DNA from: Actinorugispora endophytica
Lineage (GTDB): Bacteria; Actinomycetota; Actinomycetes; Streptosporangiales; Streptosporangiaceae
Reading direction: 5' to 3'
DNA length: 64,000 nucleotides
Assembly: GCF_004363075.1 (NCBI RefSeq)
Contig: NZ_SNYN01000008.1
Span: forward strand, 87,935-151,934
Made by a program: the position numbers and the translations under genes. Each line of letters opens with the position of its first letter. Position 1 is the stretch's first letter. The notes beneath the pieces are model-generated. The model was not told where the DNA came from. It saw only the letters and a program-made list of their open reading frames with translations, and ran no database searches. This document shows, piece by piece, positions 36,481 to 46,782 of this stretch.

Positions 36481-37980
36481 ATGACCCAGCAGTACGTGGC
36501 CGCGATCGACCAGGGAACCACGTCGAGCCGCTGCATCATCTTCGACCACGACGGGCGCATCGTGTCCGTCGGGCAGCGCGAGCACCGGCAGATCTTCCCC
36601 CAGCCCGGCTGGGTCGAACACGACGCTCTGGAGATCTGGGAGAACGTCCAGCAGGTCGTGCGATCCGCGCTGGAGGAGGGCGGCATCACCACGGCCCAGC
36701 TCGCCGCGGTCGGCATCACCAACCAGCGCGAGACCACCCTGGTCTGGGACCGCGAGACCGGTGAGCCCGTCCACAACGCGATCGTCTGGCAGGACACCCG
36801 CACGGACTCCCTGATCCGCGAACTCGGCGGCGACGTCGGCCAGGAGCGGTTCCGGGAGCGCTGCGGGCTGCCGCTGGCCACCTACTTCTCCGGTCCCAAG
36901 CTCCGCTGGCTGCTCGACGAGGTCCCGGGGCTGCGCGACCGCGCGGAGCGCGGCGAGGTGCTGTTCGGCACCATGGACACCTGGATCATCTGGAAGCTCA
37001 CCGGCCGGCACGTCACCGACGTCACCAACGCCAGCCGCACCATGCTGATGAACCTGCGGACCCTGCAGTGGGACCCGGAATGCCTGGACGAGATCGGCGT
37101 CCCCGCGGCGATGCTGCCCGAGATCCGCTCCAGCGCCGAGGTGTACGGCGAGGCCACCGGGTTCCTGGAGGGCGTGCCCGTGGCGGCCGCCCTGGGCGAC
37201 CAGCACGCCGCGCTGTTCGGCCAGACCTGCTTCTCCCCCGGCGAGGTCAAGGGCACCTACGGCACCGGCACCTTCCTGGTGCTCAACACCGGCACCGAGC
37301 CGGTCACGTCCGCCAACGGCCTGCTCACCACCATGGGCTACCAGATCGGCGACCAGCCCGCGGTGTACGCGCTGGAGGGCTCCATCGCCGTGACCGGCTC
37401 GCTCGTGCAGTGGCTGCGCGACAACCTGGGCCTGATCTCCAGCGCCCCGGAGGTCGAGACTCTGGCGCTGACCGTCGAGGACAACGGCGGCTGCTACATC
37501 GTCCCGGCCTTCTCCGGCCTGTTCGCGCCGCACTGGCGCAGCGACGCGCGCGGCGTCGTCACCGGGCTGACCGCCTACGTGAACAAGGGGCACCTGGCCC
37601 GCGCCATCCTGGAGGCCAGCGCCTGGCAGACCCGCGAGGTCGTGGACGCGATGAACAGCGACTCGGGCATCCCGCTGACCACGCTCAAGGTCGACGGCGG
37701 CATGACCTCCGACGACCTGCTGATGCAGATCCTCTCCGACGTCCTGGACGTGGAGGTCGTGCGCCCGTTGGTCTCCGAGACCACCTGCCTGGGCGCCGCC
37801 TACGCCGCCGGGCTGGCGGTGGGCTACTGGGCGGACATGGAGAGCCTGCGCGCCAACTGGCACAAGGCCGCCGAGTGGAACCCGAAGATGGACCCCAGGG
37901 TCCGCGACCGCGAGTACCGCAACTGGAACAAGGCCGTGCGGCGCACCCTCGACTGGGTCGAGCACGACAGCGCCGAGTAG
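36481..37980 (+). CDS. glpK: Glycerol kinase
   Basis: 499-residue FGGY-family kinase converting glycerol to glycerol-3-phosphate. Start [11 protein letters not shown] and the phosphate/ATP motifs G-T-Y-G-T-G-T-F and D-G-G-M-T-S-D are visible. Length is typical. It precedes glpF in the same direction with a hairpin between; unlike the Streptomyces gyl operon, kinase comes before facilitator and no glpD or gylR is adjacent. Confidence 0.96.
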   Translation: MTQQYVAAIDQGTTSSRCIIFDHDGRIVSVGQREHRQIFPQPGWVEHDALEIWENVQQVVRSALEEGGITTAQLAAVGITNQRETTLVWDRETGEPVHNAIVWQDTRTDSLIRELGGDVGQERFRERCGLPLATYFSGPKLRWLLDEVPGLRDRAERGEVLFGTMDTWIIWKLTGRHVTDVTNASRTMLMNLRTLQWDPECLDEIGVPAAMLPEIRSSAEVYGEATGFLEGVPVAAALGDQHAALFGQTCFSPGEVKGTYGTGTFLVLNTGTEPVTSANGLLTTMGYQIGDQPAVYALEGSIAVTGSLVQWLRDNLGLISSAPEVETLALTVEDNGGCYIVPAFSGLFAPHWRSDARGVVTGLTAYVNKGHLARAILEASAWQTREVVDAMNSDSGIPLTTLKVDGGMTSDDLLMQILSDVLDVEVVRPLVSETTCLGAAYAAGLAVGYWADMESLRANWHKAAEWNPKMDPRVRDREYRNWNKAVRRTLDWVEHDSAE

Positions 37981-37995
37981 CGCCCGCCCCGGCGT

Positions 37996-38019
37996 GGTCC
38001 GCGCCCGGGGGCGCGGACC
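37996..38019 (+). terminator. Hairpin between glpK and glpF
   Basis: Inverted repeat ggtccgcgccc / gggcgcggacc at 37996-38006 and 38009-38019, 15 bases after the glpK stop. It may attenuate glpF. Confidence 0.55.
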
Positions 38020-38115
38020 GCGCCCTTCCCCGACCGGCCTCGCCGTCCCACCGAGTCCCGAGCATCTCCGGAGTGCCCGGTCCCGGCCACTCCCATCGCA
38101 GCGGAGGCACTCCAC

Positions 38116-38865
38116 ATGGAATACCTGGCGGAATTCATCGGAACCGGGATCCTGATCCTGCTCGGCAACGGCGTCGTCGCCGGCGTCCTGCTCGACAAGT
38201 CCAAGGCGCAGAACTCGGGCTGGATCGTCATCGCCCTGGGATGGGGCATGGCGGTCATGGTCGCGGTCTACGTGGTGGGCCAGATCAGCGGCGCGCACAT
38301 CAACCCCGCGGTCACGCTGGGGCTCGCCTCCATCGGGGACTTCCCCTGGACGATGGTCCCCGGCTACATCGCCGCCCAGCTGGCCGGCGCCGTCGTCGGC
38401 GCCGCGCTGGTCTACCTGGCCTACCTCCCGCACTGGGGGGAGACCGAGGACGCGGACGCCAAGCTGGCCGCGTTCAGCACCTCCCCCGCCATCCGCAACC
38501 CCGTCGCGAACTTCACCACCGAGGTCATCGGCACTTTCGTGCTGGTGCTCGGCATCCTCGGCATCGGCGCGAACGCGGGCGCCATCGGCGGGGGCCAGAT
38601 CGACCTCGCCGCGCTGTTCAGCACGGGCTTCGCCCCGCTGCTGGTGGGCCTGCTGGTGCTGTCCGTCGGCCTGTCCCTGGGCGGCCCCACGGGCTACGCG
38701 ATCAACCCCGCCCGCGACCTCGGCCCGCGCATCGCGCACACCCTGCTGCCCATCCCCGGCAAGCGCGACTCGGACTGGTCCTACGCCTGGATCCCCGTGG
38801 CGGCCCCCATCGTCGGCGGCGTCCTGGCCGCCCTGGTCTGGAGGCTCACCGGCTTCGGCGGCTGA
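38116..38865 (+). CDS. glpF: Glycerol uptake facilitator (aquaglyceroporin)
   Basis: 249-residue MIP-family channel with six helices and two NPA half-helices: H-I-N-P-A-V-T and I-N-P-A-R-D-L-G. The Asp after N-P-A-R is the glycerol-facilitator signature that separates it from water-only channels. It passes glycerol inward for GlpK. Confidence 0.94.
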   Translation: MEYLAEFIGTGILILLGNGVVAGVLLDKSKAQNSGWIVIALGWGMAVMVAVYVVGQISGAHINPAVTLGLASIGDFPWTMVPGYIAAQLAGAVVGAALVYLAYLPHWGETEDADAKLAAFSTSPAIRNPVANFTTEVIGTFVLVLGILGIGANAGAIGGGQIDLAALFSTGFAPLLVGLLVLSVGLSLGGPTGYAINPARDLGPRIAHTLLPIPGKRDSDWSYAWIPVAAPIVGGVLAALVWRLTGFGG

Positions 38866-38874
38866 CCCCGCCCC

Positions 38875-38904
38875 GGGGCCGGCCCGTTCCCGCGGGCCGG
38901 CCCC
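38875..38904. terminator. Bidirectional terminator between glpF and dapB
   Basis: Perfect 12-bp inverted repeat (38875-38886 and 38893-38904, loop of 6) in the 46-base gap of convergent genes. Confidence 0.75.
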
Positions 38905-38911
38905 GAAAGGG

Positions 38912-39661
38912 TCACAGCCCCAGGATGGGCTCCAGGCCGATGGTGAGCGGCTCGGGCAGGCCCGCGACCTCGCGCACGCCCAGCAGCACGCCCGGCATGA
39001 AGGACTCGCGGTTCATCGAGTCGTGCCGGATCGTCAGGGTCTCGCCGTGGGTGCCGAAGACGACCTCCTGGTGCGCGATCATCCCGGTGATGCGCAGCGC
39101 GTGCACCCGCACCCCCTCGACCTCGGCGCCGCGGGCACCGGGGATCTCCGAGGTGGTGGCGTCGGGGGGCGCGGCCAGACCGGCCCCGGCGCGCGCCTCC
39201 CCGATCAGCTCGGCGGTGCGGTGCGCGGTGCCGCTGGGCGCGTCGGCCTTGTTCGGGTGGTGCAGCTCGATGATCTCCGCCGACTCGAAGTAGGGCGCGG
39301 CCTTCGCCGCGAAGTTCATCATCAGCACGGCGGCGATACCGAAGTTGGGCGCGATGAGCACCCTGGTGCCCGGGTTCTCCGCGAGCAGGCCGCGCAGCTC
39401 CGCGAGCTTGGCCTCGTCGAAGCCGCTGGTGCCGACCACGGCGTGGATGCCGTTCGCGACGAGCCAGCGCAGGTTGTCCATCACCACGTCGGGATGGGTG
39501 AAGTCGACGACGACGTCCGCGCCGAGCACCTTCCCGCGCTCCTCCGGCCCGTCGACCCCGGCCACCAGTTCGGTGTCCGACGCCGCCTCGACGGCCCTGA
39601 CCACTTCCGACCCCATGCGCCCGAGGGCGCCGAAAACTCCTACCTTGATCACGGGCTTCAC
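38912..39661 (-). CDS. dapB: 4-hydroxy-tetrahydrodipicolinate reductase
   Basis: 249-residue NAD(P)H-dependent reductase, second step of the DapA-DapB branch. Nucleotide-binding G-A-L-G-R-M-G-S at the N-terminus, catalytic region E-L-H-H-P-N-K-A-D-A-P-S-G-T-A. GTG start at 39661. It follows the M16 peptidase and pnp in the same direction. Confidence 0.95.
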   Translation of the reverse strand: MKPVIKVGVFGALGRMGSEVVRAVEAASDTELVAGVDGPEERGKVLGADVVVDFTHPDVVMDNLRWLVANGIHAVVGTSGFDEAKLAELRGLLAENPGTRVLIAPNFGIAAVLMMNFAAKAAPYFESAEIIELHHPNKADAPSGTAHRTAELIGEARAGAGLAAPPDATTSEIPGARGAEVEGVRVHALRITGMIAHQEVVFGTHGETLTIRHDSMNRESFMPGVLLGVREVAGLPEPLTIGLEPILGL

Positions 39662-39683
39662 CGTACCGGAGTCCGCCCGGGGA

Positions 39684-39708
39684 GCCTCCCCGGCGCGGCC
39701 GGGGAGGC
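39684..39708 (-). terminator. Hairpin between M16 peptidase gene and dapB
   Basis: Perfect 11-bp inverted repeat gcctccccggc / gccggggaggc with a 3-base loop, 24 bases beyond the peptidase stop on the minus strand. Confidence 0.6.
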
Positions 39709-39731
39709 CGCGCCGGGGGCTCCGACCACGC

Positions 39732-41066
39732 TCAGAACGCGCGGTCGTCCTCGTAGGGGCCGACCACCGCCAGGGTCTCGGGGCGGTTCAGCACCTCCTC
39801 CGCGATCGCGCCCACGTCGTCCAGGGTGACGGCGTCGAACAGCGCGAGGTCCGCGTTGAGCGAGAGGTGCCGGGGGTGGCCGAGCTCGTGCCCGGTCAAC
39901 CGCCCCATCCGCGCGCTGGTGCCCTCTGTGCCCAGCACCCACGAGCCGCGGATCTGGCCCTTGGCGCGGACCAGCTCCTCGGGCGTGATGCCGCCGGAGG
40001 CGGCCTTGGCCAGCTCCGCGCGGCAGACCGCGAGCACCTCGTCGGTCTTGTCCGGCAGGCAGCCCACGTACACCTGGAACATCCCGGTGTCGGAGTAGCT
40101 GGAGGAATAGCCGTGCACGGAGTAGGCCAGACCGCGCTTCTCCCGCACCTCCTGGAACAGCCGGGACGACATGCCGCCGCCCAGCGCGGCGCTGAGCACG
40201 CGCAGCGCGTACCAGCGCGGGTCCGTGCGCTTCACGCCCTCGCGGCCCAGGATCACGTGCGCCTGCTCGGTCTCGCGGGCCAGCAGCGCCGTTCCCGGGG
40301 CGACGCCGGGCGCCGCCCCGCCCAGGCGCGGCCCGGCCGGGCGGGCGTCCCCCGCCTCGGCGAGCTTGGCGCGGAACACCTCGGCGACCATGCGCACCAC
40401 GGCGTCGTGGTCGAGGTTGCCCGCGGCGGACACGACGAGCTCGGACGGGACGTAGCTCCGGCGGTACTGCTCCAGGATCCGGTCCCGGGGCAGCGCCCGG
40501 ATGGTGTCGTTGGTGCCCAGGACGGGGCGGCCCAGCGGGGACGAGGCGTAGAAGTGCGCGGCGAACACGTCGTCCACCACGTCGGCGGGCTCGTCCTCGT
40601 ACATGGCGATCTCCTCGAGGATCACCCCGCGCTCCGTCTCCACCTCGCCGGGGTCGAGCACCGAGTTGGCGACCATGTCGCCGACCACGTCGACCGCGAG
40701 CGGCAGGTCCCGGTCCAGGACCTTGGCGTAGTAGGTGGTCTGCTCCTTGGTGGTGTAGGCGTTGTGGTCGGCGCCCACCCCGTCCAGCAGCGCGGAGATC
40801 TCCAGGGCGTCGCGCCGTTCGGTGCCCTTGAACAGCAGGTGCTCCAGGAAGTGCGCCGAGCCCGCGTGCGCGTCGTCCTCGTCGCGCGACCCGGTGGTGG
40901 CCGAGATCCCGAAGGCCACCGACCGGACACCCGGCATCGTCTCGGTGACCACCCGGAGGCCGCCGGGAAGCACGGTGCGGCGCACCAGGCCGGTGCCCTC
41001 CTGCGGTTCCAGCAGGGTGATGGTGCTGCCCGGCTCCTGCTCGGCTGCGATCGGAACTGTCGTCAT
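39732..41066 (-). CDS. M16 family zinc metallopeptidase
   Basis: 444-residue pitrilysin-type peptidase with the inverted zinc motif H-F-L-E-H and a downstream Glu in E-R-G-V-I-L-E-E-I. It starts right after pnp, an arrangement conserved in actinomycetes. No signal peptide is evident, so it is likely cytoplasmic. The ATG at 41066 has gaaggaag upstream. Substrate unknown. Confidence 0.92.
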   Translation of the reverse strand: MTTVPIAAEQEPGSTITLLEPQEGTGLVRRTVLPGGLRVVTETMPGVRSVAFGISATTGSRDEDDAHAGSAHFLEHLLFKGTERRDALEISALLDGVGADHNAYTTKEQTTYYAKVLDRDLPLAVDVVGDMVANSVLDPGEVETERGVILEEIAMYEDEPADVVDDVFAAHFYASSPLGRPVLGTNDTIRALPRDRILEQYRRSYVPSELVVSAAGNLDHDAVVRMVAEVFRAKLAEAGDARPAGPRLGGAAPGVAPGTALLARETEQAHVILGREGVKRTDPRWYALRVLSAALGGGMSSRLFQEVREKRGLAYSVHGYSSSYSDTGMFQVYVGCLPDKTDEVLAVCRAELAKAASGGITPEELVRAKGQIRGSWVLGTEGTSARMGRLTGHELGHPRHLSLNADLALFDAVTLDDVGAIAEEVLNRPETLAVVGPYEDDRAF

Positions 41067-41145
41067 TCTTCCTTCTCTTCGGAAAGCGGTTGGTGGCCGG
41101 CCCGGTGGAACGCGGCGGATCGACCGGGCTGTCCCCCGGCAACGG

Positions 41146-41222
41146 CCGAGGGGGCGGCCGCACCCTACGGTACGGCCGCCCCCTCGGTCTGTCAGGAGGC
41201 CCGGGACCGGCCCGGGCCTCCT
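41146..41222 (-). terminator. Tandem terminators after pnp
   Basis: Two perfect stems in tandem: 15 bp (41146-41160 with 41173-41187) and 12 bp (41194-41205 with 41211-41222, loop accgg). The second lies 12 bases beyond the pnp stop on the minus strand. They should separate pnp from the peptidase gene. Confidence 0.8.
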
Positions 41223-41233
41223 TCAGCCGTCAC

Positions 41234-43546
41234 TCAGGTGTTCTCGCCCGAGCGGCTCGCCCCGGAGGAGCGGGTCCGCCTCCGGCGGCGCTCACCGCCG
41301 CCCTCGCCCTCGGGCTTCTTGGCCTCGGCCTTGGGCTCGGCCTCGTCGCCGTCCGGGGTCGAGGCGGCGGCCGCCTCGGCCTCGACGACCTCGACCGGGA
41401 CGAGGGAGAGCTTCCCGCGGTCGTCGACCTCGCGGATCTCGACCTGGATCTTCTCCCCGATGCTGATCACGTCGTCGATGTTCTCGATCCGCTGGCCGCC
41501 GTGCAGCTTGCGGATCTGCGAGATGTGCAGCAGGCCGTCCTTGCCGGGCAGCAGCGAGACGAACGCGCCGAACGCGGTCGTCTTGACGACCGTGCCCAGG
41601 TAGCGGTCGCCGACCTCGGGCATCGTCGGGTTGGCGATGCTGTTGATCGTGTCGCGGGCGGCCTCGGCCGAGGGGCCGTCGGTGGCACCGATGTAGATGG
41701 TGCCGTCGTCCTCGATCGTGATCTCGGCGCCGGTCTCGTCCTGGATCGAGTTGATCATCTTGCCCTTGGGGCCGATGACCTCGCCGATCTTGTCCACGGG
41801 AACCTTGACGGTGAGGATGCGCGGCGCGTTCGGGCTCATCTCCGCCGGACGCTCGATGGCCTCGGCCATGACGTCCAGGATCGCCAGCCGGGCACCGCGG
41901 GCCTGCTGGAGCGCGGCGGCCAGCACGGAGGCCGGGATCCCGTCGAGCTTGGTGTCCAGCTGGAGCGCGGTGATCAGCTCGCGGGTGCCGGCGACCTTGA
42001 AGTCCATGTCGCCGTAGGCGTCCTCGGCGCCGAGGATGTCGGTCAGCGTGACGTACTCGCCGCCCTCGCTGATCAGGCCCATCGCGATGCCGGCGACCAT
42101 CGCCTTGAGCGGCACGCCCGCCGACATCAGCGCCATCGTCGAGGCGCAGACCGACCCCATCGAGGTGGAGCCGTTGGAGCCCAGCGCCTCGGAGACCTGC
42201 CGGATGGCGTAGGGGAACTCCTCGCGCGCGGGCAGCACCGGCAGCAGGGCGCGCTCGGCGAGCGCGCCGTGCCCGATCTCGCGGCGCTTGGGCGAGCCCA
42301 CGCGGCCGGTCTCACCGGTGGAGTACGGCGGGAAGTTGTAGTTGTGCATGTAGCGCTTGGTCCGCTCGGGGTTGAGCGTGTCGACCATCTGCTCCATACG
42401 CAGCATGTTCAGCGTGGTGACACCCAGGATCTGGGTCTCGCCGCGCTCGAACAGCGCCGAGCCGTGCACCCGCGGGACCACGTTGACCTCGGCGGTCAGG
42501 GACCGGATGTCCTTGACGCCGCGGCCGTCGATGCGGATCTTCTCGCTGGTGACGCGCTCGCGCACCAGCTGCTTGGTCAGCGACCGGAAGGCGGCGCTGA
42601 TCTCCTTCTCGCGGCCCTCGAAGTCCTCGGCGAGCTTCTCGGCGGCCAGCGCCTTGACCCGGTCGAGCTCGGTCTCGCGCTCCTGCTTGCCCGCGATGGT
42701 GAGCGCGGAGGCCAGCTCGGAGCGGATCGCGCCCTCGACGGCGGCGTACGCGTCGTCCTGGTAGTCCAGGAAGATCGGGAACTCGCCGGTCTCCTTGGCG
42801 GCGGCCTGGGCCACCGTCTCCTGGGCCTTGCACAGCACCTTGATGAACGGCTTGGCGGCGTCCAGGCCCTCGGCGACGGTCTGCTCGTTCGGGCCGACGG
42901 CGCCGTCGGCGACCAGCTTGAGCGTGTTCGGGGTGGACTCGGCCTCGACCATCATGATCGCGACGTCGCCGTCCTCCAGCACCCGCCCGGCCACGACCAT
43001 GTCGAAGGTCGCGTCGGCCAGCTCGGTGTGGGTCGGGAACGCCACCCACTGGCCCTCGATCAGCGCGACGCGCACGCCGCCGATCGGGCCGGAGAACGGC
43101 AGCCCGGCGAGCTGGGTGGACATCGAGGCGGCGTTGATCGCCACGACGTCGTACAGGTGGTCGGGGTGCAGAGACATGATCGTCTCGACGATCTGGATCT
43201 CGTTGCGCAGCCCCTTCCTGAACGACGGGCGCAGCGGCCGGTCGATCAGGCGGCAGGTGAGGATGGCGTCCTCGGAGGGACGTCCCTCCCGCCGGAAGAA
43301 CGAGCCGGGGATGCGGCCCGCCGCGTACATGCGCTCCTCGACGTCCACCGTCAGGGGGAAGAAGTCGAGGTTCTCCTTGGGACGCTTCGACGCGGTCGTC
43401 GCCGACAGGACCATGGTCTCGTCGTCGAGGAACGCGGTGGCCGAACCGGCGGCCTGGCGGGCCAGCCGTCCGGTCTCGAAGCGGATGGTGCGGGTGCCGA
43501 AGCGACCGTTGTCGATCACGGCCTCGGCGGAATACACGCCCTCCAT
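41234..43546 (-). CDS. pnp: Polyribonucleotide nucleotidyltransferase
   Basis: 770-residue 3'-5' phosphorolytic exoribonuclease. Two RNase PH-like domains (first with [11 protein letters not shown], second with A-E-R-A-L-L-P), an alpha-helical linker, a KH domain ([11 protein letters not shown]) and an S1 domain ([12 protein letters not shown]). A ~50-residue basic/acidic tail follows. The ATG at 43546 has aggaggt upstream. It lies downstream of rpsO, the classic order. Confidence 0.97.
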   Translation of the reverse strand: MEGVYSAEAVIDNGRFGTRTIRFETGRLARQAAGSATAFLDDETMVLSATTASKRPKENLDFFPLTVDVEERMYAAGRIPGSFFRREGRPSEDAILTCRLIDRPLRPSFRKGLRNEIQIVETIMSLHPDHLYDVVAINAASMSTQLAGLPFSGPIGGVRVALIEGQWVAFPTHTELADATFDMVVAGRVLEDGDVAIMMVEAESTPNTLKLVADGAVGPNEQTVAEGLDAAKPFIKVLCKAQETVAQAAAKETGEFPIFLDYQDDAYAAVEGAIRSELASALTIAGKQERETELDRVKALAAEKLAEDFEGREKEISAAFRSLTKQLVRERVTSEKIRIDGRGVKDIRSLTAEVNVVPRVHGSALFERGETQILGVTTLNMLRMEQMVDTLNPERTKRYMHNYNFPPYSTGETGRVGSPKRREIGHGALAERALLPVLPAREEFPYAIRQVSEALGSNGSTSMGSVCASTMALMSAGVPLKAMVAGIAMGLISEGGEYVTLTDILGAEDAYGDMDFKVAGTRELITALQLDTKLDGIPASVLAAALQQARGARLAILDVMAEAIERPAEMSPNAPRILTVKVPVDKIGEVIGPKGKMINSIQDETGAEITIEDDGTIYIGATDGPSAEAARDTINSIANPTMPEVGDRYLGTVVKTTAFGAFVSLLPGKDGLLHISQIRKLHGGQRIENIDDVISIGEKIQVEIREVDDRGKLSLVPVEVVEAEAAAASTPDGDEAEPKAEAKKPEGEGGGERRRRRTRSSGASRSGENT

Positions 43547-44052
43547 GGGCGACCTCCTACACGGATATCGGAAAACGGAGCTCCCGCGTCCGTGCCCCGT
43601 GAACGTGTCCTCCGTTGTCGAGAGTCGTCCCGACCTCGCGGCGCGGCGCGGCCGTGGCTCACGCCCGCGCGGTACGCGATGGTCCTGACGGCCGGCCATC
43701 GATCGAAGCCCCCCGAAGGACGCCCGGTGTGCGGGCGCGCGTCGGAGGACCACTACCGAGGACCGGCCTCGACATCGTAGGGCGAATCGTCTTTCCGCCC
43801 GACGGAGAACGCCACCGCGACCGGATCGGTCGAGGGTATGGGCGCGGGAAGTACCTGATTGAGTTGTCGGCCGACGCATCGTGGCCGACTATCACCTGGC
43901 CACGATGCTCGGTAACGACACCACACTACTAAGAAAGGGAGCGGCCGTGGCCACTCCCTTGGCGGGGAATCCGCCAGGGCGTGTTTCCCGGGCCTTTCCG
44001 GGCCCCCGTCCTCCGGGACGGCGCTCACCCGAGAGCGGCCGGGAGACAGCCC
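43547..44052 (-). promoter_or_regulatory. Long rpsO-pnp intergenic region with hairpins
   Basis: 506 non-coding bases. Visible stems: gggag/ctccc with ggcc/ggcc at 43937-43958, tggcgg/ccgcca at 43960-43976, and ccgtcc/ggacgg at 44006-44021. In Streptomyces the rpsO-pnp gap holds a hairpin processed by RNase III and a pnp promoter; these stems are candidates for the same role. No open frame here looks real. Confidence 0.5.
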
Positions 44053-44322
44053 CTAGCGACGCAGACCGAGGCGCTCGATCAGCTTGCGGTAGCGGTTGAT
44101 GTCCTTCTTGGTGATGTACTGAAGGAGACGGCGGCGGCGTCCGACCAGCAGCAGCAGACCACGACGGCTGTGGTGGTCGTGCTTGTGCTCCTTGAGGTGC
44201 TCGGTGAGCTCGGTGATGCGGTGCGTCAGCAGCGCGACCTGGACCTCGGGAGAACCGGTGTCGCCCTCTTTGGTGGCGTACTCGGCGATGATCTTGTTCT
44301 TGGTGGCGGTGTCGATCGACAC
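44053..44322 (-). CDS. rpsO: 30S ribosomal protein S15
   Basis: 89 residues, standard S15 length, with G-D-T-G-S-P-E-V-Q and [17 protein letters not shown]. It binds 16S rRNA helices in the central domain. The GTG at 44322 has aaggag 4 bases upstream. Confidence 0.98.
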   Translation of the reverse strand: MSIDTATKNKIIAEYATKEGDTGSPEVQVALLTHRITELTEHLKEHKHDHHSRRGLLLLVGRRRRLLQYITKKDINRYRKLIERLGLRR

Positions 44323-44570
44323 GTCGCTCCTTCACGTTCTTGGCACGCTGGCTTCTGACATGTCCCCGGAAACGGCCCGCGGGGCCGCTCGGGTCCGGCA
44401 ACCATGCGCACCCACAGTCACCGGATGGGTTCAACGGTCGGGCGTGTCGCGGGCCTTGGCGGCTCGACGCGAACTCGAGGCACGACCGAACTCCGGCCCT
44501 GGGGCCGGACTCCCCAAGCCTACTACCAGTACGCGGCAGCTCCGGCCCGATCCGCGGGCCGACGGCCCGG

Positions 44571-45515
44571 TCACCCTCCCAGCAGCAGTTCGCGGCAGCG
44601 CTCGACGTCCCGGCCCATGGTCTCGACCAGCTCCTCGACGCTGTCGAAGCGCAGCATCGGACGGATGCGGTGGGTGAACTCCACCGCCATGCGCAGGCCG
44701 TACAGGTCCAGGTCGTCCCGGTCCAGGGCGTACGCCTCGACCGTGCGGGCCGTCCCCTCGAAGGTGGGGTTGGTGCCCACCGAGATCGCCGCCGCCCAGC
44801 GGGACTCCGCCCCGCCCGGGGCCGACCGCAGCAGCCGGCCCGCGTAGACGCCGTCCGCGGGGACGGCGGTGCGCGGGGGACAGTCCAGGTTCGCGGTGGG
44901 GAAGCCCAGCAGTTCGCGGCCGCGCGCGGCACCGTGCACGACCACGCCCTCGACGCGGTGCGCGCGGCCGAGGCAGTCCCGCGCCGCCGCCACGTCGCCC
45001 GCCGCGAGGAGGGAACGCACCCGGGCGGAGGTGACGGCCTCCCCGTCGGAGAGCAGCGGCACCTCCTCGACGGTGAAGCCGTACTTCCCGCCGAGCGCGC
45101 GCAGCACCTCGACGTCTCCGGCCGCCCCGCTCCCGAAACGGAAGTCCTCACCCACCACGACCGCCGCGGCGCGCAGCCGGTCCGCCAGGACCCGCCGGAC
45201 GAACTCCTCCGCGGGCAGCCGCGCGAGCTCGGGGGTGAAGGGCAGCACGCGCACCGCGTCGGCGCCGTGCTCGGCCAGCAGCTCGGCCTTGCGGTCCGCG
45301 CCGGTCAGGGCCTCGGGTTCCCCCCGGCCCAGCACCGCGTCCGGGTGCGGGTCGAAGACGGCCGCGACCACCGGCAGGCCGAGCCCGGACGCGGTCCCGG
45401 CGGCGCGCGCCAGGACGCGCTGGTGCCCCCGGTGGACGCCGTCGAAGACCCCGAGGGTCACGACCGACCGCCCCCGGCCCTCGGGCACCTCGTCCAGCCC
45501 GCGCCAACGTCGCAC
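44571..45515 (-). CDS. ribF: Bifunctional riboflavin kinase/FAD synthetase
   Basis: 314-residue RibF making FMN and FAD. The N-terminal nucleotidyltransferase has G-V-F-D-G-V-H-R-G-H and the C-terminal kinase has G-F-P-T-A-N-L. The GTG at 45515 (V-R-R-W-R-G) is chosen because gggag lies 8 bases upstream and homologues start with the same R-W-R-G; an ATG at 45530 is an alternative. It lies between truB and rpsO. Confidence 0.94.
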   Translation of the reverse strand: MRRWRGLDEVPEGRGRSVVTLGVFDGVHRGHQRVLARAAGTASGLGLPVVAAVFDPHPDAVLGRGEPEALTGADRKAELLAEHGADAVRVLPFTPELARLPAEEFVRRVLADRLRAAAVVVGEDFRFGSGAAGDVEVLRALGGKYGFTVEEVPLLSDGEAVTSARVRSLLAAGDVAAARDCLGRAHRVEGVVVHGAARGRELLGFPTANLDCPPRTAVPADGVYAGRLLRSAPGGAESRWAAAISVGTNPTFEGTARTVEAYALDRDDLDLYGLRMAVEFTHRIRPMLRFDSVEELVETMGRDVERCRELLLGG

Positions 45516-45892
45516 GCTCACCGCTCCCATCGAGAAAAGGGCACCGGCTCGGGCGCCGGGACGACATGCTACTCGCCGCTCCCCCGCCGGTGATCCCGAC
45601 GCCGCCGCCGAGACCGACAAGCGACCGGGCCCCGCCACGGAGTCCTCGGCGCGCCGGTGCTTCGGACGGGTCCTTCGGGTCCACCCCACAGGACTCCGTT
45701 GATGATCTTGAGCCTTCTGCCCGTTTCGGGGCCTTGAAGGGCAGAAAGCCCAAGACCGTCAACGGAACCCTCACGCAACGGACATCATGGGCGCGGCCCC
45801 GACCCCCACCCGCCGTCGCCGCCCGCCGTAACAGACCCCGAGCAGACCTCGATTCGGCCGACCACGCGAAACACCCCCGCGACGGAGCCTCT
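45516..45892. repeat. Dispersed repeat copy C and hairpin 3 between truB and ribF
   Basis: Most of this 377-base gap is non-coding. From about 45696 to 45832 it carries a copy of the repeat seen at 9.6 kb: shared words include aagcccaag-ccgtcaacggaa, ccctcacgcaacggacatca and cacccgccgtcgccgcccgc. The left end forms hairpin 3. The rest (45516-45690, 45835-45892) shows no clear structure. Confidence 0.75.
45696..45765. terminator. GATCTTG-family hairpin 3
   Basis: 27-base arms, ccgttgatgatcttgagcct... at 45696-45722 and ...gcccaagaccgtcaacgg at 45739-45765, a few mismatches, 16-base loop. It lies downstream of truB in the truB-ribF gap. Confidence 0.6.
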
Positions 45893-46777
45893 CTAGCCGG
45901 CGCTGAAGACCACGATGGGCTTGCCGTAGCCGGGGCGGTCCTCGGCGAGGGCCAGGACGCTGCCGTCGGGGGCGAACAGGCCGACGGGGCCCGGTCCCAG
46001 GCCCGACGGGGAGATCCGGTTCCCGTGCGCGACCCTGCGGGCCTCCTCCTCGGTGAGGTTCCGCACCGGGAAGGCCGCGGCGACCGCGGCGGGCATCGGC
46101 ACCAGGGTGAACTCCTCGGCCAGCGCGTCCAGGGTCCGTGCCCCGGCCAGGCCGTAGGGGCCCACCCGGGTGCGGCGCAGCGCCGTGAGATGCCCGCCCA
46201 CCCCGAGACCGGCGCCCAGGTCGCGGGCCAGCGAGCGGATGTAGGTGCCGCTGGAGCAGGTGATCCGGGCGTCGACGTCGGTGCAGCCGGCGCCGGCGCC
46301 GGCGACCCGGCGGAACCCGGTGACGGCGAACTCCGACACCGTCACGCCGCGCGCCTTCAGCTCGACCGCCTCACCGGCGCGGGCCCTCTTGTAGGCCCGC
46401 TGCCCGTTCACCTTGATCGCGCTGACCTGCGGCGGGATCTGCTGGATCGGGCCGGTCAGCGCTTCGACGCCCGCCCGGACCGCGTCCTCGTCCACCTCGT
46501 GGGCGGGGACGTCGGCCAGGAGCTCGCCCTCGGCGTCGTCGGTGCTGGTGGTCCGGCCCAGCCGGATCGTGGCCTCGTACACCTTCTCGGTGAGGGTGAG
46601 GTGCCCCAGCAGCTTGGTCCCCCTGCCGATCCCGAGCACCAGCACGCCGGTGGCCATGGGGTCGAGCGTGCCGGCGTGGCCGACCCGGCGGGTCCCCGCG
46701 ATGCGGCGGACCCGCGCGACCACGTCGTGGGAGGTCCATTCGGCGGGTTTGTCGACGATCACGACGCCGTCGGTCAT
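45893..46777 (-). CDS. truB: tRNA pseudouridine(55) synthase
   Basis: 294-residue enzyme forming pseudouridine 55 in the T-loop of tRNAs. Catalytic Asp in G-T-L-D-P-M-A-T-G; start V-I-V-D-K-P-A-E-W-T-S-H-D. C-terminal PUA-like region present. It starts 5 bases after the rbfA stop and belongs to the infB-rbfA-truB-ribF string. Confidence 0.96.
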   Translation of the reverse strand: MTDGVVIVDKPAEWTSHDVVARVRRIAGTRRVGHAGTLDPMATGVLVLGIGRGTKLLGHLTLTEKVYEATIRLGRTTSTDDAEGELLADVPAHEVDEDAVRAGVEALTGPIQQIPPQVSAIKVNGQRAYKRARAGEAVELKARGVTVSEFAVTGFRRVAGAGAGCTDVDARITCSSGTYIRSLARDLGAGLGVGGHLTALRRTRVGPYGLAGARTLDALAEEFTLVPMPAAVAAAFPVRNLTEEEARRVAHGNRISPSGLGPGPVGLFAPDGSVLALAEDRPGYGKPIVVFSAG

Positions 46778-46782
46778 GGTGG

